A stretch of 64,000 nt of DNA. Source: Pseudomonas sp. Irchel 3E13 (GTDB lineage: Bacteria; Pseudomonadota; Gammaproteobacteria; Pseudomonadales; Pseudomonadaceae). Both the position numbers and the translations under genes were made by a program. The notes below the pieces were generated by a model. It made no database searches. It was given only the letters and a program-made list of their open reading frames with translations, and was not told the origin of the DNA. This document shows positions 27,247 to 36,207 of this stretch, in pieces. Where the stretch lies: NCBI RefSeq assembly GCF_900187455.1, contig NZ_FYDX01000004.1:1-64000 (forward strand), read 5' to 3'. Position 1 is the stretch's first letter. The number at the start of each line of letters is the position of its first letter.

Positions 27247-28569
27247 GTGAACCCACCCAATCCCGTCACCTGGCGCACGCACTACGCGCTTCTGGTGCTC
27301 GCCAGCATCTACGTCTTCAACTACATCGACCGCCAGTTGATGGCGATCCTGATCGAGCCGGTGAAGCTCGAATTCGGCATTTCCGACACCGGCATCGGCC
27401 TGCTTTCAGGGGTCACGTTCGCGGTGTTCTACACCGTCTTCGGCTTCCCGCTGGGACGGCTCTCGGACCGCATCGGGCGCAAGCCGGTGATCGCCTTCAG
27501 TTGCATGGCCTGGAGCCTGATGACCATGCTCTGCGGCATGGCCGGCAACTTCCTTACCTTGGTGCTGGCGCGGATTGGCGTGGCGGTGGGCGAAGCCGGC
27601 GGCACCGCGCCGTCGGTGGCGATGGTCTCCGACCTGTACCCGGCCAACCGCCGCTCCACCGCGCTGTCGGTGCTGATGCTGGGTTCGAGCCTGGGCGCGA
27701 TCGTCGGCCTCGGCCTCGGCGGCTGGATTGCCCAGCACCACGGCTGGCGCTATGCGTTCCTGCTGATCGGCGCACCAGGCATCCTGCTCGGCCTGGTCCT
27801 GCTGCTGACCGTGCGTGCACCCAAGCCCGCGGTGATCCGCCAGTCCACGGCGGCGCCGCAGGATGGCTGGGCCAAGACCCTGGTGGAATTGTTCCGCATG
27901 CCGTCATTCTTCTGGCTGGTGCTGACCGGCGGCACGGCGGCGATCGCCGGTTATGCCATCGGCACCTGGAGCCCGAGCTTCCTGATCCGCTCCCATGGTT
28001 TGAACATGCAGGAAGCCGGCTTCCTGGTGGGGGTGGTTGGCGGCACCGGCTCGACCATCGGCACCCTCGCCTGCGGCCTGCTCACCGACCGTCTGGCCCG
28101 GCGTGATGTCGGCTGGCAGATCGGCGTGCCGCTGCTCGGCACCCTGCTGAGCATCCCCTTCGCCCTCGCCTATTTCCTCTGGCCGCAGGGCATCGCCTTC
28201 CATATCGGCAGCATCCCGGTGCCCGAGGCGTTCCTGTTCTACAGCGCGTTCGGTTTCTTCGGCGTGTGGTGGGCGACGCCGTGCCTGGGCGCGATCACCC
28301 ATTTGTTCCCGGCCACGCGCCTGGCTCAGGCCACGGCGATCTTCGTCATGTCCATGACCCTGTTGGGGGTTGGCCTGGGGCCGCTGGTGATTGGCGTGCT
28401 GAGTGACTTCTTCGTCGCCTCGCTGGGCGGCGAATCGCTGCGCTATGCGCTGGCGGCATCGGTGTCGTTGCTGGTGCTGGCGGCGGGGTTTCTGGCGATG
28501 GCGTTGCCGCGGTATCGGCGGCAGTTGCAGGCAGAGGATGTGGTGGCGGGAGCAGTGGTCGGCGTTTGA
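27247..28569 (+). CDS. Major facilitator superfamily transporter (spinster-like)
   Basis: The 440-residue protein has 12 predicted helices. The N-terminal Y-V-F-N-Y-I-D-R-Q-L and the A-motif G-R-L-S-D-R-I-G-R-K between helices 2 and 3 are typical of the spinster-like/AAHS branch; a long central loop falls around 190-215. It begins at GTG with GGAG 7 nt upstream. It diverges from the OYE-ligase-MBL operon and likely imports the acid substrate or exports an intermediate across the inner membrane. The final residues are Val/Ala-rich and unremarkable. Confidence 0.88.
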   Translation: MNPPNPVTWRTHYALLVLASIYVFNYIDRQLMAILIEPVKLEFGISDTGIGLLSGVTFAVFYTVFGFPLGRLSDRIGRKPVIAFSCMAWSLMTMLCGMAGNFLTLVLARIGVAVGEAGGTAPSVAMVSDLYPANRRSTALSVLMLGSSLGAIVGLGLGGWIAQHHGWRYAFLLIGAPGILLGLVLLLTVRAPKPAVIRQSTAAPQDGWAKTLVELFRMPSFFWLVLTGGTAAIAGYAIGTWSPSFLIRSHGLNMQEAGFLVGVVGGTGSTIGTLACGLLTDRLARRDVGWQIGVPLLGTLLSIPFALAYFLWPQGIAFHIGSIPVPEAFLFYSAFGFFGVWWATPCLGAITHLFPATRLAQATAIFVMSMTLLGVGLGPLVIGVLSDFFVASLGGESLRYALAASVSLLVLAAGFLAMALPRYRRQLQAEDVVAGAVVGV

Positions 28570-28642
28570 GTTGAAGGCCCGATTGCTGGATGGGTGTCTG
28601 CAGATCTTTCGGTCATGTGCCTGCCGGTATGTTTTCAGCGCC

Positions 28643-28900
28643 CTTGAGATCGAGCGCCGCCCGCGCGGCGCATCGCGACGGTTCGGCGCCCCGACAAGCT
28701 CGCTCCTACATCGGTTGTAACGCGCCATGGCCTGTGGGATTGGCGTCAGCCTTGAAATCAAGCCGAACCACCAAGGCGGTCAACCATGGCCTTGCAGGCA
28801 TAGGTACGTTGCAACCGATGTAGGAGCGAGCTTGCTCGCGATGCGCCGCGCGGGCGGCGCTCGATCTGAACAGCGCTGAAGACACTCCGGCTAGCACATG
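28643..28900. repeat. REP-flanked composite repeat, copy A
   Basis: Inverted REP arms (28643-28720 and 28808-28881; GAGCGCCGCCCGCGCGGCGC and CAAGCTCGCTCCTAC) enclose about 90 bp of non-REP sequence. The spacer and right flank recur in inverted orientation at 52406-52710. The left arm carries an extra 16 bp (starting CGGTTCGGCGC) inside the REP core. It fills most of the 380-bp gap between the MFS stop and the PPIase stop. No gene is visible in the gap. Confidence 0.75.
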
Positions 28901-28950
28901 GCGGCCACTACATCCCAGCCGCCTGTGATAGCCGTGCTAGCGAAGGGCAA

Positions 28951-29892
28951 TTACTTCTCGGCTTCGATAACCTTGTTCAGTACAGCCCCGTCAATGCTCA
29001 GGGTGGCGCTGTTGAACATGCCTTCGACGTAGGTCTTGGCCAACTGTTCCTGACGCTGAGCACGCAGGGCGTCACGCAGTTGTCCGCGAACTTCGTCGTA
29101 GGTGGCGACGCGCGCCGGTTGCAGTTCGACCAGCTTGACGATGTGCAGGCCCAGCGGGCTTTGCAACGGTTCGCTGACCGCGCCGACCTTCAGCTTCGAC
29201 ACTGCGGTACGGACTTCCGGCAGCAACTGCGTCAGCGGTTGCAAACCGATATCGCCGCCCTGCTTCGCACTGCCGGTGTCCTGCGAGTAGGTCTCTGCCA
29301 GTTTGGCGAAGTCGGCGCCGGAAGCCTGGGCACGCTTGGCGATGCTTTCAGCCTGCTTGCGCACCGACTCCAGGGCCTGCTCGTCCGGTACGGCCAGGTA
29401 GATCTGGCTGACCCGGTACAGCGCCGGCACCTGCAACGAAGCCTTGCCGTTCTCATAGGCCTGCTTCAGGTCCTGCTCGGGCGGATAGTCATCCGGCACC
29501 TTGGTCACGCTGCTCAGGTAGCTGCGCAGGACGATCTGCTCGATCGCGGCGCGGGTCTGGGCTTCCACATCGGGACGCTTCGACCAGCCCTTGGCTTCGG
29601 CCTGCTGGTACAGGGCCTTTTCCGCCAGGCGTGCACGGATCCAGGTTTCCAGCGCAGGACGATCATTGCGCAGTTGCAGGCGAGCCTGCTCCGGCAATTG
29701 GGCGAACAGCGCCTTTAGCTCTTCGGCGTTGACCTGCTGGTCACCCAGGCGAGCCAGCGCGGTACCGCTTTCGGTTTCCGGAACAGTGCGGCTGGCCGCC
29801 TCCAGATCGTCGCCAGGACGCAGGGCCAGGGTGACCGCAACGGTCAGCACGGCCAGCGCACCAGCGCCGGCCCACAGGCGACCGCGACTCAC
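28951..29892 (-). CDS. Parvulin-type peptidyl-prolyl isomerase (SurA/PrsA-like)
   Basis: The 313-residue protein has an N-terminal signal anchor (L-W-A-G-A-G-A-L-A-V-L-T-V-A-V-T-L-A-L), a helical SurA-N-like chaperone region (about 45-145) and a parvulin domain (about 150-265: Y-R-V-S-Q-I-Y-L-A, G-G-D-I-G, L-G-L-H-I-V-K-L). It probably acts in the periplasm on folding of outer-membrane or secreted proteins. Its start overlaps the YbjN-like gene by 4 bp. Proximity to the fimbrial locus invites a link to fimbrial or adhesin biogenesis, but this is inference; the gene has its own neighbour pair and a 100-bp gap to the EAL gene. Confidence 0.85.
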   Translation of the reverse strand: MSRGRLWAGAGALAVLTVAVTLALRPGDDLEAASRTVPETESGTALARLGDQQVNAEELKALFAQLPEQARLQLRNDRPALETWIRARLAEKALYQQAEAKGWSKRPDVEAQTRAAIEQIVLRSYLSSVTKVPDDYPPEQDLKQAYENGKASLQVPALYRVSQIYLAVPDEQALESVRKQAESIAKRAQASGADFAKLAETYSQDTGSAKQGGDIGLQPLTQLLPEVRTAVSKLKVGAVSEPLQSPLGLHIVKLVELQPARVATYDEVRGQLRDALRAQRQEQLAKTYVEGMFNSATLSIDGAVLNKVIEAEK

Positions 29893-30347
29893 GAAGCGCT
29901 TTCCACAGGCGCCTGGGCAGCAGCGACGTTGCGGCTGTAGTCACGCAGGTAGACAACGAACTCTTGCAGCAGGCGGTCCCACAGCACCAGGGAGCCTTGC
30001 AGGTGCTTGAGGCTGACGCCGTCAGCAACGATCACGTCTTTTTCCAGCACCAGGAACTCGCCCTGTTGAGCCAGACGGGAGAAACGACGCGAAGCGTTCC
30101 ACAGGTTGGTCAGGCCTTCAGGCAGCTCACCCTGGATGCGCAGTGCACAGCTGTAGGTGAAGTCCAGGAATTGTCCTTCTTCCGGGGCACTGTTACCGAA
30201 ACGGACGGCGTAACCGACGCCCTGGCTGGCGCTGAGCAGTTGAATCACAGCGTTTTGCTCGGTGCGGTTGACCCGGCAACCGGCGTCTTGCAGCAGGGTG
30301 GTCAGGGAATCGGCACTTACGGTTTCGATCAGGGTATTGGCAGTCAC
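29889..30347 (-). CDS. YbjN-like protein
   Basis: The 152-residue soluble protein starts at GTG with AAGG upstream. It shows the YbjN-fold pattern: a short N-terminal helix (S-L-T-T-L-L-Q-D-A-G-C), beta-strands with F-L-D-F-T-Y-S-C-A-L-R, then N-x-W-N-A-S-R-R-F-S-R-L. This is typical of PF10722-like proteins, which are related to type III secretion chaperone folds. The biochemical role is unknown. It is translationally coupled to the parvulin gene, suggesting a joint role in protein folding or envelope stress. Confidence 0.75.
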   Translation of the reverse strand: MTANTLIETVSADSLTTLLQDAGCRVNRTEQNAVIQLLSASQGVGYAVRFGNSAPEEGQFLDFTYSCALRIQGELPEGLTNLWNASRRFSRLAQQGEFLVLEKDVIVADGVSLKHLQGSLVLWDRLLQEFVVYLRDYSRNVAAAQAPVESAS

Positions 30348-30459
30348 GGGGTCACCTTCCTTGCGCGGTTAAAAGCCTGAAGTTAAAGCGAAAGTTTGTA
30401 GCACATTGCTAGCATTCGGTACAGACGCACCACACCTCCTTCCGTCATAAACATGTCCA

Positions 30460-31656
30460 TCAGCAACCGCGCGTACCCCGACCGAGGCGCCGGACCAGTT
30501 CTTCACGGTCCAGCACCGGTGCGAAGTAGCTGCCCTGGCCGACCGCGCAGCCCATGTCCATCAGGATCAGGTGCTGGCCGGCGCTTTCCACCCCGGTGAC
30601 GGTGACGCCCAGGCCGAGCGACCCGGCCAGGGCCAGACTGTTCCTGATCACCGCGCGGTGGCGGGGCTGGTGTTCCAGTTCGTGCATGAACTGGCTGGCC
30701 AGCCTGATTTCATTGAACGGCAACTGGCACAAGCGCTGGAAAGCCCCGCCATTGCTACCGAACTCACCCAGGCACAAGCCACAACCGAGCATGCGCAGGC
30801 GCGTCAGGCTTTCCAGGTGCATCGCCGAAGTCTCCAGCGGGCTGCAGAACGCCAATTCAAAGGCGATGCCCTGGCCCACCGAACGATGAAACTGCATCAG
30901 CGACTTGATTCGCCGGGTCAGGCTGCGGCCACACAGCTGCGACAAGCGCAGGGCAAAGCACAGGCGCAGCACCCGCCCCTGCGCCATGAGTTCGCGCTGC
31001 AGGGCCAGGCCCTGTTCCAGCAACACCACCAGCATGTCGTCCAGCAGGCCGGCGCGTTCCACCAGGGGCATGAACAGGTTGTCGGCCAGCAGGCCATGGA
31101 CCGGGTGCTTCCAGCTCGCCCGCACGTCCACGCCCTTGATTTCGCCGTTGCCGAGATCACAGCGCGGCAGGAAATGCGCGCCGAACTCCTTGTACGACAG
31201 CCCTCGGCGGATATCCGCTTCGGTCACCACCACCCCCTGGGCCGGTGCGGCCAGTGAGCGCGCGGGCAAGGTGCGCACCCGCGCCAGTGCGTCACGCATG
31301 CTCTCCAGGTGCAGCGGCTTGCCGACATCGCCGAGAAACACCACGCCCAGGCGAGCAACCAGCAGGGTAATGGCCCGGCGCACCTCGGAATGCAGCCCGC
31401 TGCTGACGATCACCCCGCCGATCAGCGACGCCTGCGCCGCGCGGTGGAGAAACTCGAGGCCGTCCATACCTTCCATGCGCACATCGCAGACCACCACATC
31501 GACCCGGCCGATGCGCTCGAGCAAGGTGATCGCTTCGCTGCCGGCGGACGCTTCCAAGACGTCCCGGCAACCGAGTTGACAAAGGATCTTCACGGCGATG
31601 GCGCGCTGAAAAGAGTGATTTTCAAGAATCAGGACACGCAAAGACTTCGCAGGCAC
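30460..31656 (-). CDS. REC-EAL response regulator with degenerate EAL domain (RocR/PvrR-like)
   Basis: The 398-residue protein starts at GTG. The receiver domain (1-125) has phosphoacceptor D58 in V-C-D-V-R-M and K113, but its acidic pocket reads L-E-N-H instead of D-D. The C-terminal EAL domain (145-390) has lost most catalytic residues: EAL is D177-V-R, DDFG is G297-E-F-G, the Lys near 318 is Arg, E-G-V-E is T354-G-V-E, and the N-L-S Asn is Leu. E267 and Q374 remain. A working c-di-GMP phosphodiesterase is therefore unlikely. RocR and PvrR in P. aeruginosa are REC-EAL proteins that modulate fimbrial two-component systems. Position beside the hybrid kinase and fimbrial genes suggests a non-catalytic partner that competes for phosphate or binds ligand. 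Confidence 0.85.
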   Translation of the reverse strand: MPAKSLRVLILENHSFQRAIAVKILCQLGCRDVLEASAGSEAITLLERIGRVDVVVCDVRMEGMDGLEFLHRAAQASLIGGVIVSSGLHSEVRRAITLLVARLGVVFLGDVGKPLHLESMRDALARVRTLPARSLAAPAQGVVVTEADIRRGLSYKEFGAHFLPRCDLGNGEIKGVDVRASWKHPVHGLLADNLFMPLVERAGLLDDMLVVLLEQGLALQRELMAQGRVLRLCFALRLSQLCGRSLTRRIKSLMQFHRSVGQGIAFELAFCSPLETSAMHLESLTRLRMLGCGLCLGEFGSNGGAFQRLCQLPFNEIRLASQFMHELEHQPRHRAVIRNSLALAGSLGLGVTVTGVESAGQHLILMDMGCAVGQGSYFAPVLDREELVRRLGRGTRGC

Positions 31657-31753
31657 AACCGCTTCCCTCGTATAGGCCAGGCCCCATATTCCTATCGGTG
31701 CAGCCAGGAAGAATCAGGCGGCTTCCCAGCATTCGACAGAAATCTCCGACGCT

Positions 31754-34700
31754 TCAAGACTGACAAAACAGTTCCAGGCGCTGGGTCAGCGCGGTCACGG
31801 CCTGACGCAGGTCGTCCACCAGCGGATCGATGCGTTCCGCCGGCGCGCTGTCCTGGCAGGCCTTTTCCAGGTTTTCACAGGCGTTCAGCAAACGGCGCGC
31901 CTTGATGATCCGGCCGCCGCCCTTGATCCGGTGCACCAGGTCCGCGAGGCCGCCCAGGTCACCCTCGCCGTGCAGGTAGGCGAGTTTCTCCAGGTCTTCG
32001 CGATTGCTGGTCAGCAGGTCCTGCAGCAGGGCCTTGATCGCCGTCGGGTCGCCGCCGGTGATCTTGTGCAGGCTGGACAGGTCCAGCCCGTTGCCCGGTT
32101 TCAGCTCACCTTCGCCGGCGTCGGGCACCAGGCCGGGTTCGCCCGAGGCCAGCTTGCCAGCGAGGTCCTTCAGGTTCAGCGGTTTGAACAGGCAATCGTC
32201 CATCCCGGCCTCGATACACCGCTTGCGCTCCGTGGGCTGGGCATTGGCGGTGCAGCCGAGCAACAGGATCGAGACCTTGCCCTTGCGCCGCTCGTCCTCG
32301 CGCACCGCCCGCGCCAGGGCATAGCCGTTGAGGCCCGGCATATTGCAATCAGTGATCAGCACATCGAAACGCTGCCGCAACCAGGTGCGCAGCCCTTCGT
32401 CGCCGTTGGTCGCGGTCACTACGCGGTGGCCGAGAAAACTCAGTTGCTGCTGCAACAGCAGGCGGTTGGCCGGGTAATCGTCCACCACCAGGATATCCAG
32501 CGGCGCATCGCTGCGGGCGGGCAGTTGCGGCAGGCTGGCCAGTACCGCCTCGGACGGTGTCAGGCGCGGCAGGTCAAGATTGATCCGCGCCCGGGTGCCC
32601 ACGCCGAGGGTGCTGTCCAGCAACATGTCGCCGCCCATCATGGCGCAGAGCGTGTGGCTGATGCTCAAGCCCAGCCCCGAGCTGCAGCGGGCGCTCTGCT
32701 GGTTGTTGCTGGCCTGGCGAAACGGGCTGCCCAGAAGCGCCATTTCGTCCGGCGGGATACCGACGCCGGTGTCTTCCACCGACAGGCACAGCCCGACCCG
32801 TTCACGGTCCACGTCCAGCGCCAGGGTCACGCAGACCTCGCCTTCGTGGGTGAACTTGATCGCATTACTGATGAGGTTGGACAACACCTGTTTGAAGCGC
32901 ACCGGATCGACCAGCACCTGCACCGAACAGTGGCTGTCCATGTCCAGCGCCAGGTGCAGGCGTTTCTGTCGGGCCTGGGCCTCGAACATGCGCACCGTGC
33001 TTTCCACCTCGCGGCACAGGTCGACCTGCTGCGGCACCAGCTCCAGGTGCCCGGATTCGATACGGGTGATATCAAGGATGTCGCCCACCAGATCCAGCAG
33101 GCCCCGGGCGGCGCCAGACGCCACTTCGATGGCGAGACGGTCGAGCACGCCCTCCTCGGCTTTGCGCAAGGCCAGTTCGAGCATGCCCAGCAAAGCGTTG
33201 GTCGGCGTGCGGATCTCATGGCTCATGGTCGCCAGGAACGTGGTCTTGGCCTGGTTGGCCGCCTCGGCTTCGTCCTTGGCCAGTTGCAGGGCGTCGTAGA
33301 GTTGCTGGCGTTCGGAGATATCGACCCAGCCGCCAATCACCCCGGCCACCCGGCCGTCGCTCGCGCGGTACGGCAGCATCCAGTGGTAGATGATCAGCCG
33401 CTCGCCGGCCAGCAGCAGTTCGCGGTCTTCCACTACCGACGCGCCCTGGGCGATGACCCGGCGATAGGACTCGCGGTAACGCCGCGCCTGGTCCGCGCCG
33501 ATCAGCCATTCCGGCACCGGCTGGCCGATCACCGCGTCGCGCTCGACGTTGAGGGCCCGCAGGTAGCTGGCGTTACAGGTCAGCAGGCAGCCTTCGTGAT
33601 CGCGCACGTAAATCGGATGCGGCGTGCCGTCGATCATCACATGCATGAATTCGAGCTGGTCGTTGAGAGCCTGTTCCGCCTGCAAGCGCTTGTGCACCTG
33701 GCGGCGCAGGCTGCGAATCCAGTACATCGCCAGCAGCAAAAGGATCAGGGCCATAAGGAAGCCTTGCAGGATCATCCCGCGATACTTCTGCCAGTAACTG
33801 TCGACAACGATCACTTCGTTGCGCCAGCGATTGGTCAGTTCGTCCATCTCCTGCGGCGCGATGCTCAGCAGCGCCTTGTTCATGATCGACAGCAACTCCC
33901 GCGCGCCGCGCCGCGTACCAAAGGCGAAATGCACCGCCGGCACCGGCAGCGCGGCGCGGATGCTCAGTTGCCCACGGAATTGCCGGGCGATGCTGTAGCG
34001 CGCGCCGATCAGGCTGGTCACCGCCGCCTGCGCCTCACCGCTGGCGACCCGTTCCAGCGCCTGCTGCGGGCCGCTGCTCCAGAGCACCTGAACCTGCGGG
34101 TGACGTTCGCGCATGTAGTCTTCGAGCACGCTGCCCTGAACCAGGGCCAGGCGCTTGCCAGCCAGGTCGTCGAGGCTGTCGAGGTAACGGTCGTTGTCCC
34201 GGGTGACCAGCACCAGGCTGTTGCTCAGGTAGGAACGGCTGAAACCCACCTGTTCCTGGCGGCCGCGGCTGAACGGCAGCGCCGCCACCAGATCGACCTG
34301 CTGCACCTCCAGACGCTGCGCCATGTCATCGAAGCCGCCGCCGGCGACGATGTCGAAGGCCAGCCCGGTGCGCTGGGCGATGCGCTCCAGCAGATCGGCG
34401 CTAATGCCGCGAAACACGTTCTGGTCGTCGAGGTAGCTGACCGGCAGGAACTGCTCGTCGATGGCCACGGTCAGTCGCGGGTGCTGACGCAGCCACTCGC
34501 GCTCGGCATCGGTGAAGTCGAGCTGTCCCCGCGCGGCGAAGCTCGTCGCGCCGCCGCTCCAGCGCCGCAGAATGGCAAGCCGCGCCTGTTCGGAAATCCG
34601 CTCCAGGGCCTGGTTGACCAGCCGTTTCAGGCGCAGGTTGTCGCTGTTGACGGCAAAGCCGTAGTGCCCGCCCTCAAGTAGCTCGGTGGGGAACAACTGC

Positions 34701-35374
34701 AAGTGGGCCAGGTAATTCTTGTGCAACAGGTATTGGGCACCCAGGGCATCGCCGAGAAACAGGTCGGCCTGGCCGAACGCCACGGCGCCGAGGGCGTTGA
34801 GCAGCGACGGATAGAACGCCAGGCGCGCATTGGGAAACAGTTCGTGGGCGCGGTCCTCGGACAGGTAGCCCTCGCGCATGGCCAGGCGCACGCCGGGCCG
34901 GCCGGAGTCCGGCGAGCCGCCATCGTCGCTGCGCGTGGCCAGCACCGGCTGGTTTTCCACGTAGGCCCGCGACAGCAGCAGGCGGCTGCGCGCCGCCTCA
35001 TCGGCTGACACGGTGCCCAGCAGGTCGATATCGCCGCGCTGTAACGCACTGATCGCCTCGGCCCGTGAGCCATAGCGGCGCACGCGGATCTGCACGTCGA
35101 GCAACTCGCCCAGCAGCCCGGCGTAATCGGCGGTGAGGCCTTCGTAATCGCGCCCGGTGGCGGTGATGTCGAACGGCACGCGGTCGGGCCGGCTGACCCC
35201 GAGCCACAACGTCCGCCGCGCCCACAACCAGTGGCGGTCGTTGTCGTTCAGGTCCAGGCGCAGGTTGTCGTCGAGGCTCGAACGGGCCAGCAGATTCGGC
35301 GTTTCCGCCTTGGTCAGGCCGCTGAACAGGCACACGCACAGTACCGCCAGCGACAGCAGCAAGGCGCGCCGCAT
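31754..35374 (-). CDS. BvgS/RocS1-like hybrid sensor histidine kinase
   Basis: The 1206-residue inner-membrane sensor starts at the ATG at 35374 (M-R-R-A-L-L-L-S-L, a signal sequence); the longer frame needs a TTG. Order: two periplasmic SBP_bac_3 domains (about 40-280 and 285-530), one transmembrane helix (G-F-L-M-A-L-I-L-L-L-L), PAS (about 585-705), HisKA with S-H-E-I-R-T-P-T, HATPase (D-T-G-V-G-I-P and G-L-G-L-S-I), receiver with I-T-D-C-N-M-P-G and a C-terminal HPt with H-R-I-K-G-G. All phosphorelay residues look intact. This is the BvgS/EvgS/RocS1 architecture. It lies 25 bp downstream of the regulator gene and should phosphorylate it, and possibly the REC-EAL protein, to control the fimbriae. 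Confidence 0.9.
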   Translation of the reverse strand: MRRALLLSLAVLCVCLFSGLTKAETPNLLARSSLDDNLRLDLNDNDRHWLWARRTLWLGVSRPDRVPFDITATGRDYEGLTADYAGLLGELLDVQIRVRRYGSRAEAISALQRGDIDLLGTVSADEAARSRLLLSRAYVENQPVLATRSDDGGSPDSGRPGVRLAMREGYLSEDRAHELFPNARLAFYPSLLNALGAVAFGQADLFLGDALGAQYLLHKNYLAHLQLFPTELLEGGHYGFAVNSDNLRLKRLVNQALERISEQARLAILRRWSGGATSFAARGQLDFTDAEREWLRQHPRLTVAIDEQFLPVSYLDDQNVFRGISADLLERIAQRTGLAFDIVAGGGFDDMAQRLEVQQVDLVAALPFSRGRQEQVGFSRSYLSNSLVLVTRDNDRYLDSLDDLAGKRLALVQGSVLEDYMRERHPQVQVLWSSGPQQALERVASGEAQAAVTSLIGARYSIARQFRGQLSIRAALPVPAVHFAFGTRRGARELLSIMNKALLSIAPQEMDELTNRWRNEVIVVDSYWQKYRGMILQGFLMALILLLLAMYWIRSLRRQVHKRLQAEQALNDQLEFMHVMIDGTPHPIYVRDHEGCLLTCNASYLRALNVERDAVIGQPVPEWLIGADQARRYRESYRRVIAQGASVVEDRELLLAGERLIIYHWMLPYRASDGRVAGVIGGWVDISERQQLYDALQLAKDEAEAANQAKTTFLATMSHEIRTPTNALLGMLELALRKAEEGVLDRLAIEVASGAARGLLDLVGDILDITRIESGHLELVPQQVDLCREVESTVRMFEAQARQKRLHLALDMDSHCSVQVLVDPVRFKQVLSNLISNAIKFTHEGEVCVTLALDVDRERVGLCLSVEDTGVGIPPDEMALLGSPFRQASNNQQSARCSSGLGLSISHTLCAMMGGDMLLDSTLGVGTRARINLDLPRLTPSEAVLASLPQLPARSDAPLDILVVDDYPANRLLLQQQLSFLGHRVVTATNGDEGLRTWLRQRFDVLITDCNMPGLNGYALARAVREDERRKGKVSILLLGCTANAQPTERKRCIEAGMDDCLFKPLNLKDLAGKLASGEPGLVPDAGEGELKPGNGLDLSSLHKITGGDPTAIKALLQDLLTSNREDLEKLAYLHGEGDLGGLADLVHRIKGGGRIIKARRLLNACENLEKACQDSAPAERIDPLVDDLRQAVTALTQRLELFCQS

Positions 35375-35399
35375 AGGAGGGAAAGACCGCAAGTGGGCG

Positions 35400-36026
35400 T
35401 CAGATCAGTGTGTGGCGCCTGGCCAGGTCGGCCAGGTCCACCTGGGAGCTGACCCGCAGCTTTTCTAGCAGGCGGGTCTTGTAGGTGCTGATGGTCTTGT
35501 TGCTGAGCAGCATCGCCTCGCCGATGGCCTTGTTGCTCAGGCCACGGGCCAGTTGCTGGAGGATCAGCAGTTCGCGGTCGGTGAGTTTTTCGATGCGCTG
35601 GGTTTCGGTGGCGTGGCAGTCGAAACGGTTTACCGAGCTCAGGGAAATTTCCGGGAAGTAGGTGTAGCCGGACATGATTGCCAGCGCCGCCTTTCGCAGC
35701 TCGCTCAAGTCATCGTTCTTCGAGACGAAGCCCGAAGCCCCCAGGCGCATGCAGCGTAGCGAGAAATAACCGACCGCCTGGGACGTCAACACCAGCATCT
35801 TGATGTTCAGTTGCGCCGCTTTGACCCGGGTGATGATCTCGAGCCCGTCGATACGCGGGATGGCGATATCGAGGATGGCGATGTCAGGCTCGTGTTCGCG
35901 GATCAGGCGCATGGCGTCGATACCGTTGTCGGCCTCGGCGACGACCTCGAATTGCTCCTGACGGAGCAGCATTCTGACACTGGCGCGGATGAACGGATGG
36001 TCGTCCACGATCATGGCTTTGTACAT
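35400..36026 (-). CDS. BvgA/RocA1-like response regulator (REC + LuxR HTH)
   Basis: The 208-residue protein has a receiver domain with I-V-D-D-H, phosphoacceptor Asp in A-I-L-D-I-A-I-P and Lys in F-V-S-K. The C-terminal LuxR/FixJ helix-turn-helix (about 145-205) contains L-T-D-R-E-L-L-I-L-Q-Q-L-A and S-N-K-T-I-S-T-Y-K-T-R-L. It heads an operon with the BvgS-type kinase. About 135-175 bp upstream lies a 42-bp element (36161-36202) nearly identical to one upstream of the first pilin gene. It most likely activates the fimbrial operon and regulates itself. The RocA1 and RcsB families do this for cup fimbriae in P. aeruginosa; the link here is inference from sequence context. Confidence 0.9.
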   Translation of the reverse strand: MYKAMIVDDHPFIRASVRMLLRQEQFEVVAEADNGIDAMRLIREHEPDIAILDIAIPRIDGLEIITRVKAAQLNIKMLVLTSQAVGYFSLRCMRLGASGFVSKNDDLSELRKAALAIMSGYTYFPEISLSSVNRFDCHATETQRIEKLTDRELLILQQLARGLSNKAIGEAMLLSNKTISTYKTRLLEKLRVSSQVDLADLARRHTLI

Positions 36027-36160
36027 GAATCCTCCCTGTTTTTGGATAACGTGCAGGGTCCATTTCGAATGCCGTGCCTACCTGGGGGGGAAGCGATTCA
36101 ATAGCATCAAAAGGCCAGCACTTAGGGTGCAGAGTATCGACCGCCAGGTAGGCACATGTG

Positions 36161-36202
36161 CATCGGACAATTCCCTAATCAATGAGGGAAATTTCCCAGC
36201 GA
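36161..36202 (-). promoter_or_regulatory. Putative response-regulator operator, copy 1
   Basis: The pattern is CATCGGAC, then TCCC, 10 nt, and the perfect palindrome GGGAAATTTCCC (36186-36197), then AGCGA. The same layout, with a 9-nt spacer, occurs at 42696-42736. It sits between the chaperone stop and the response regulator start. Confidence 0.65.
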
Positions 36203-36207
36203 CTAGA

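Noticed and set aside
27006..27278. 90-residue minus-strand ORF in the OYE/MFS gap
   Set aside because: It starts inside the MFS gene and covers the divergent promoter and the shared motif; no supporting signal.
31931..34681. 916-residue plus-strand ORF
   Set aside because: Antisense to the hybrid sensor kinase with all its catalytic motifs; a GC-driven shadow.
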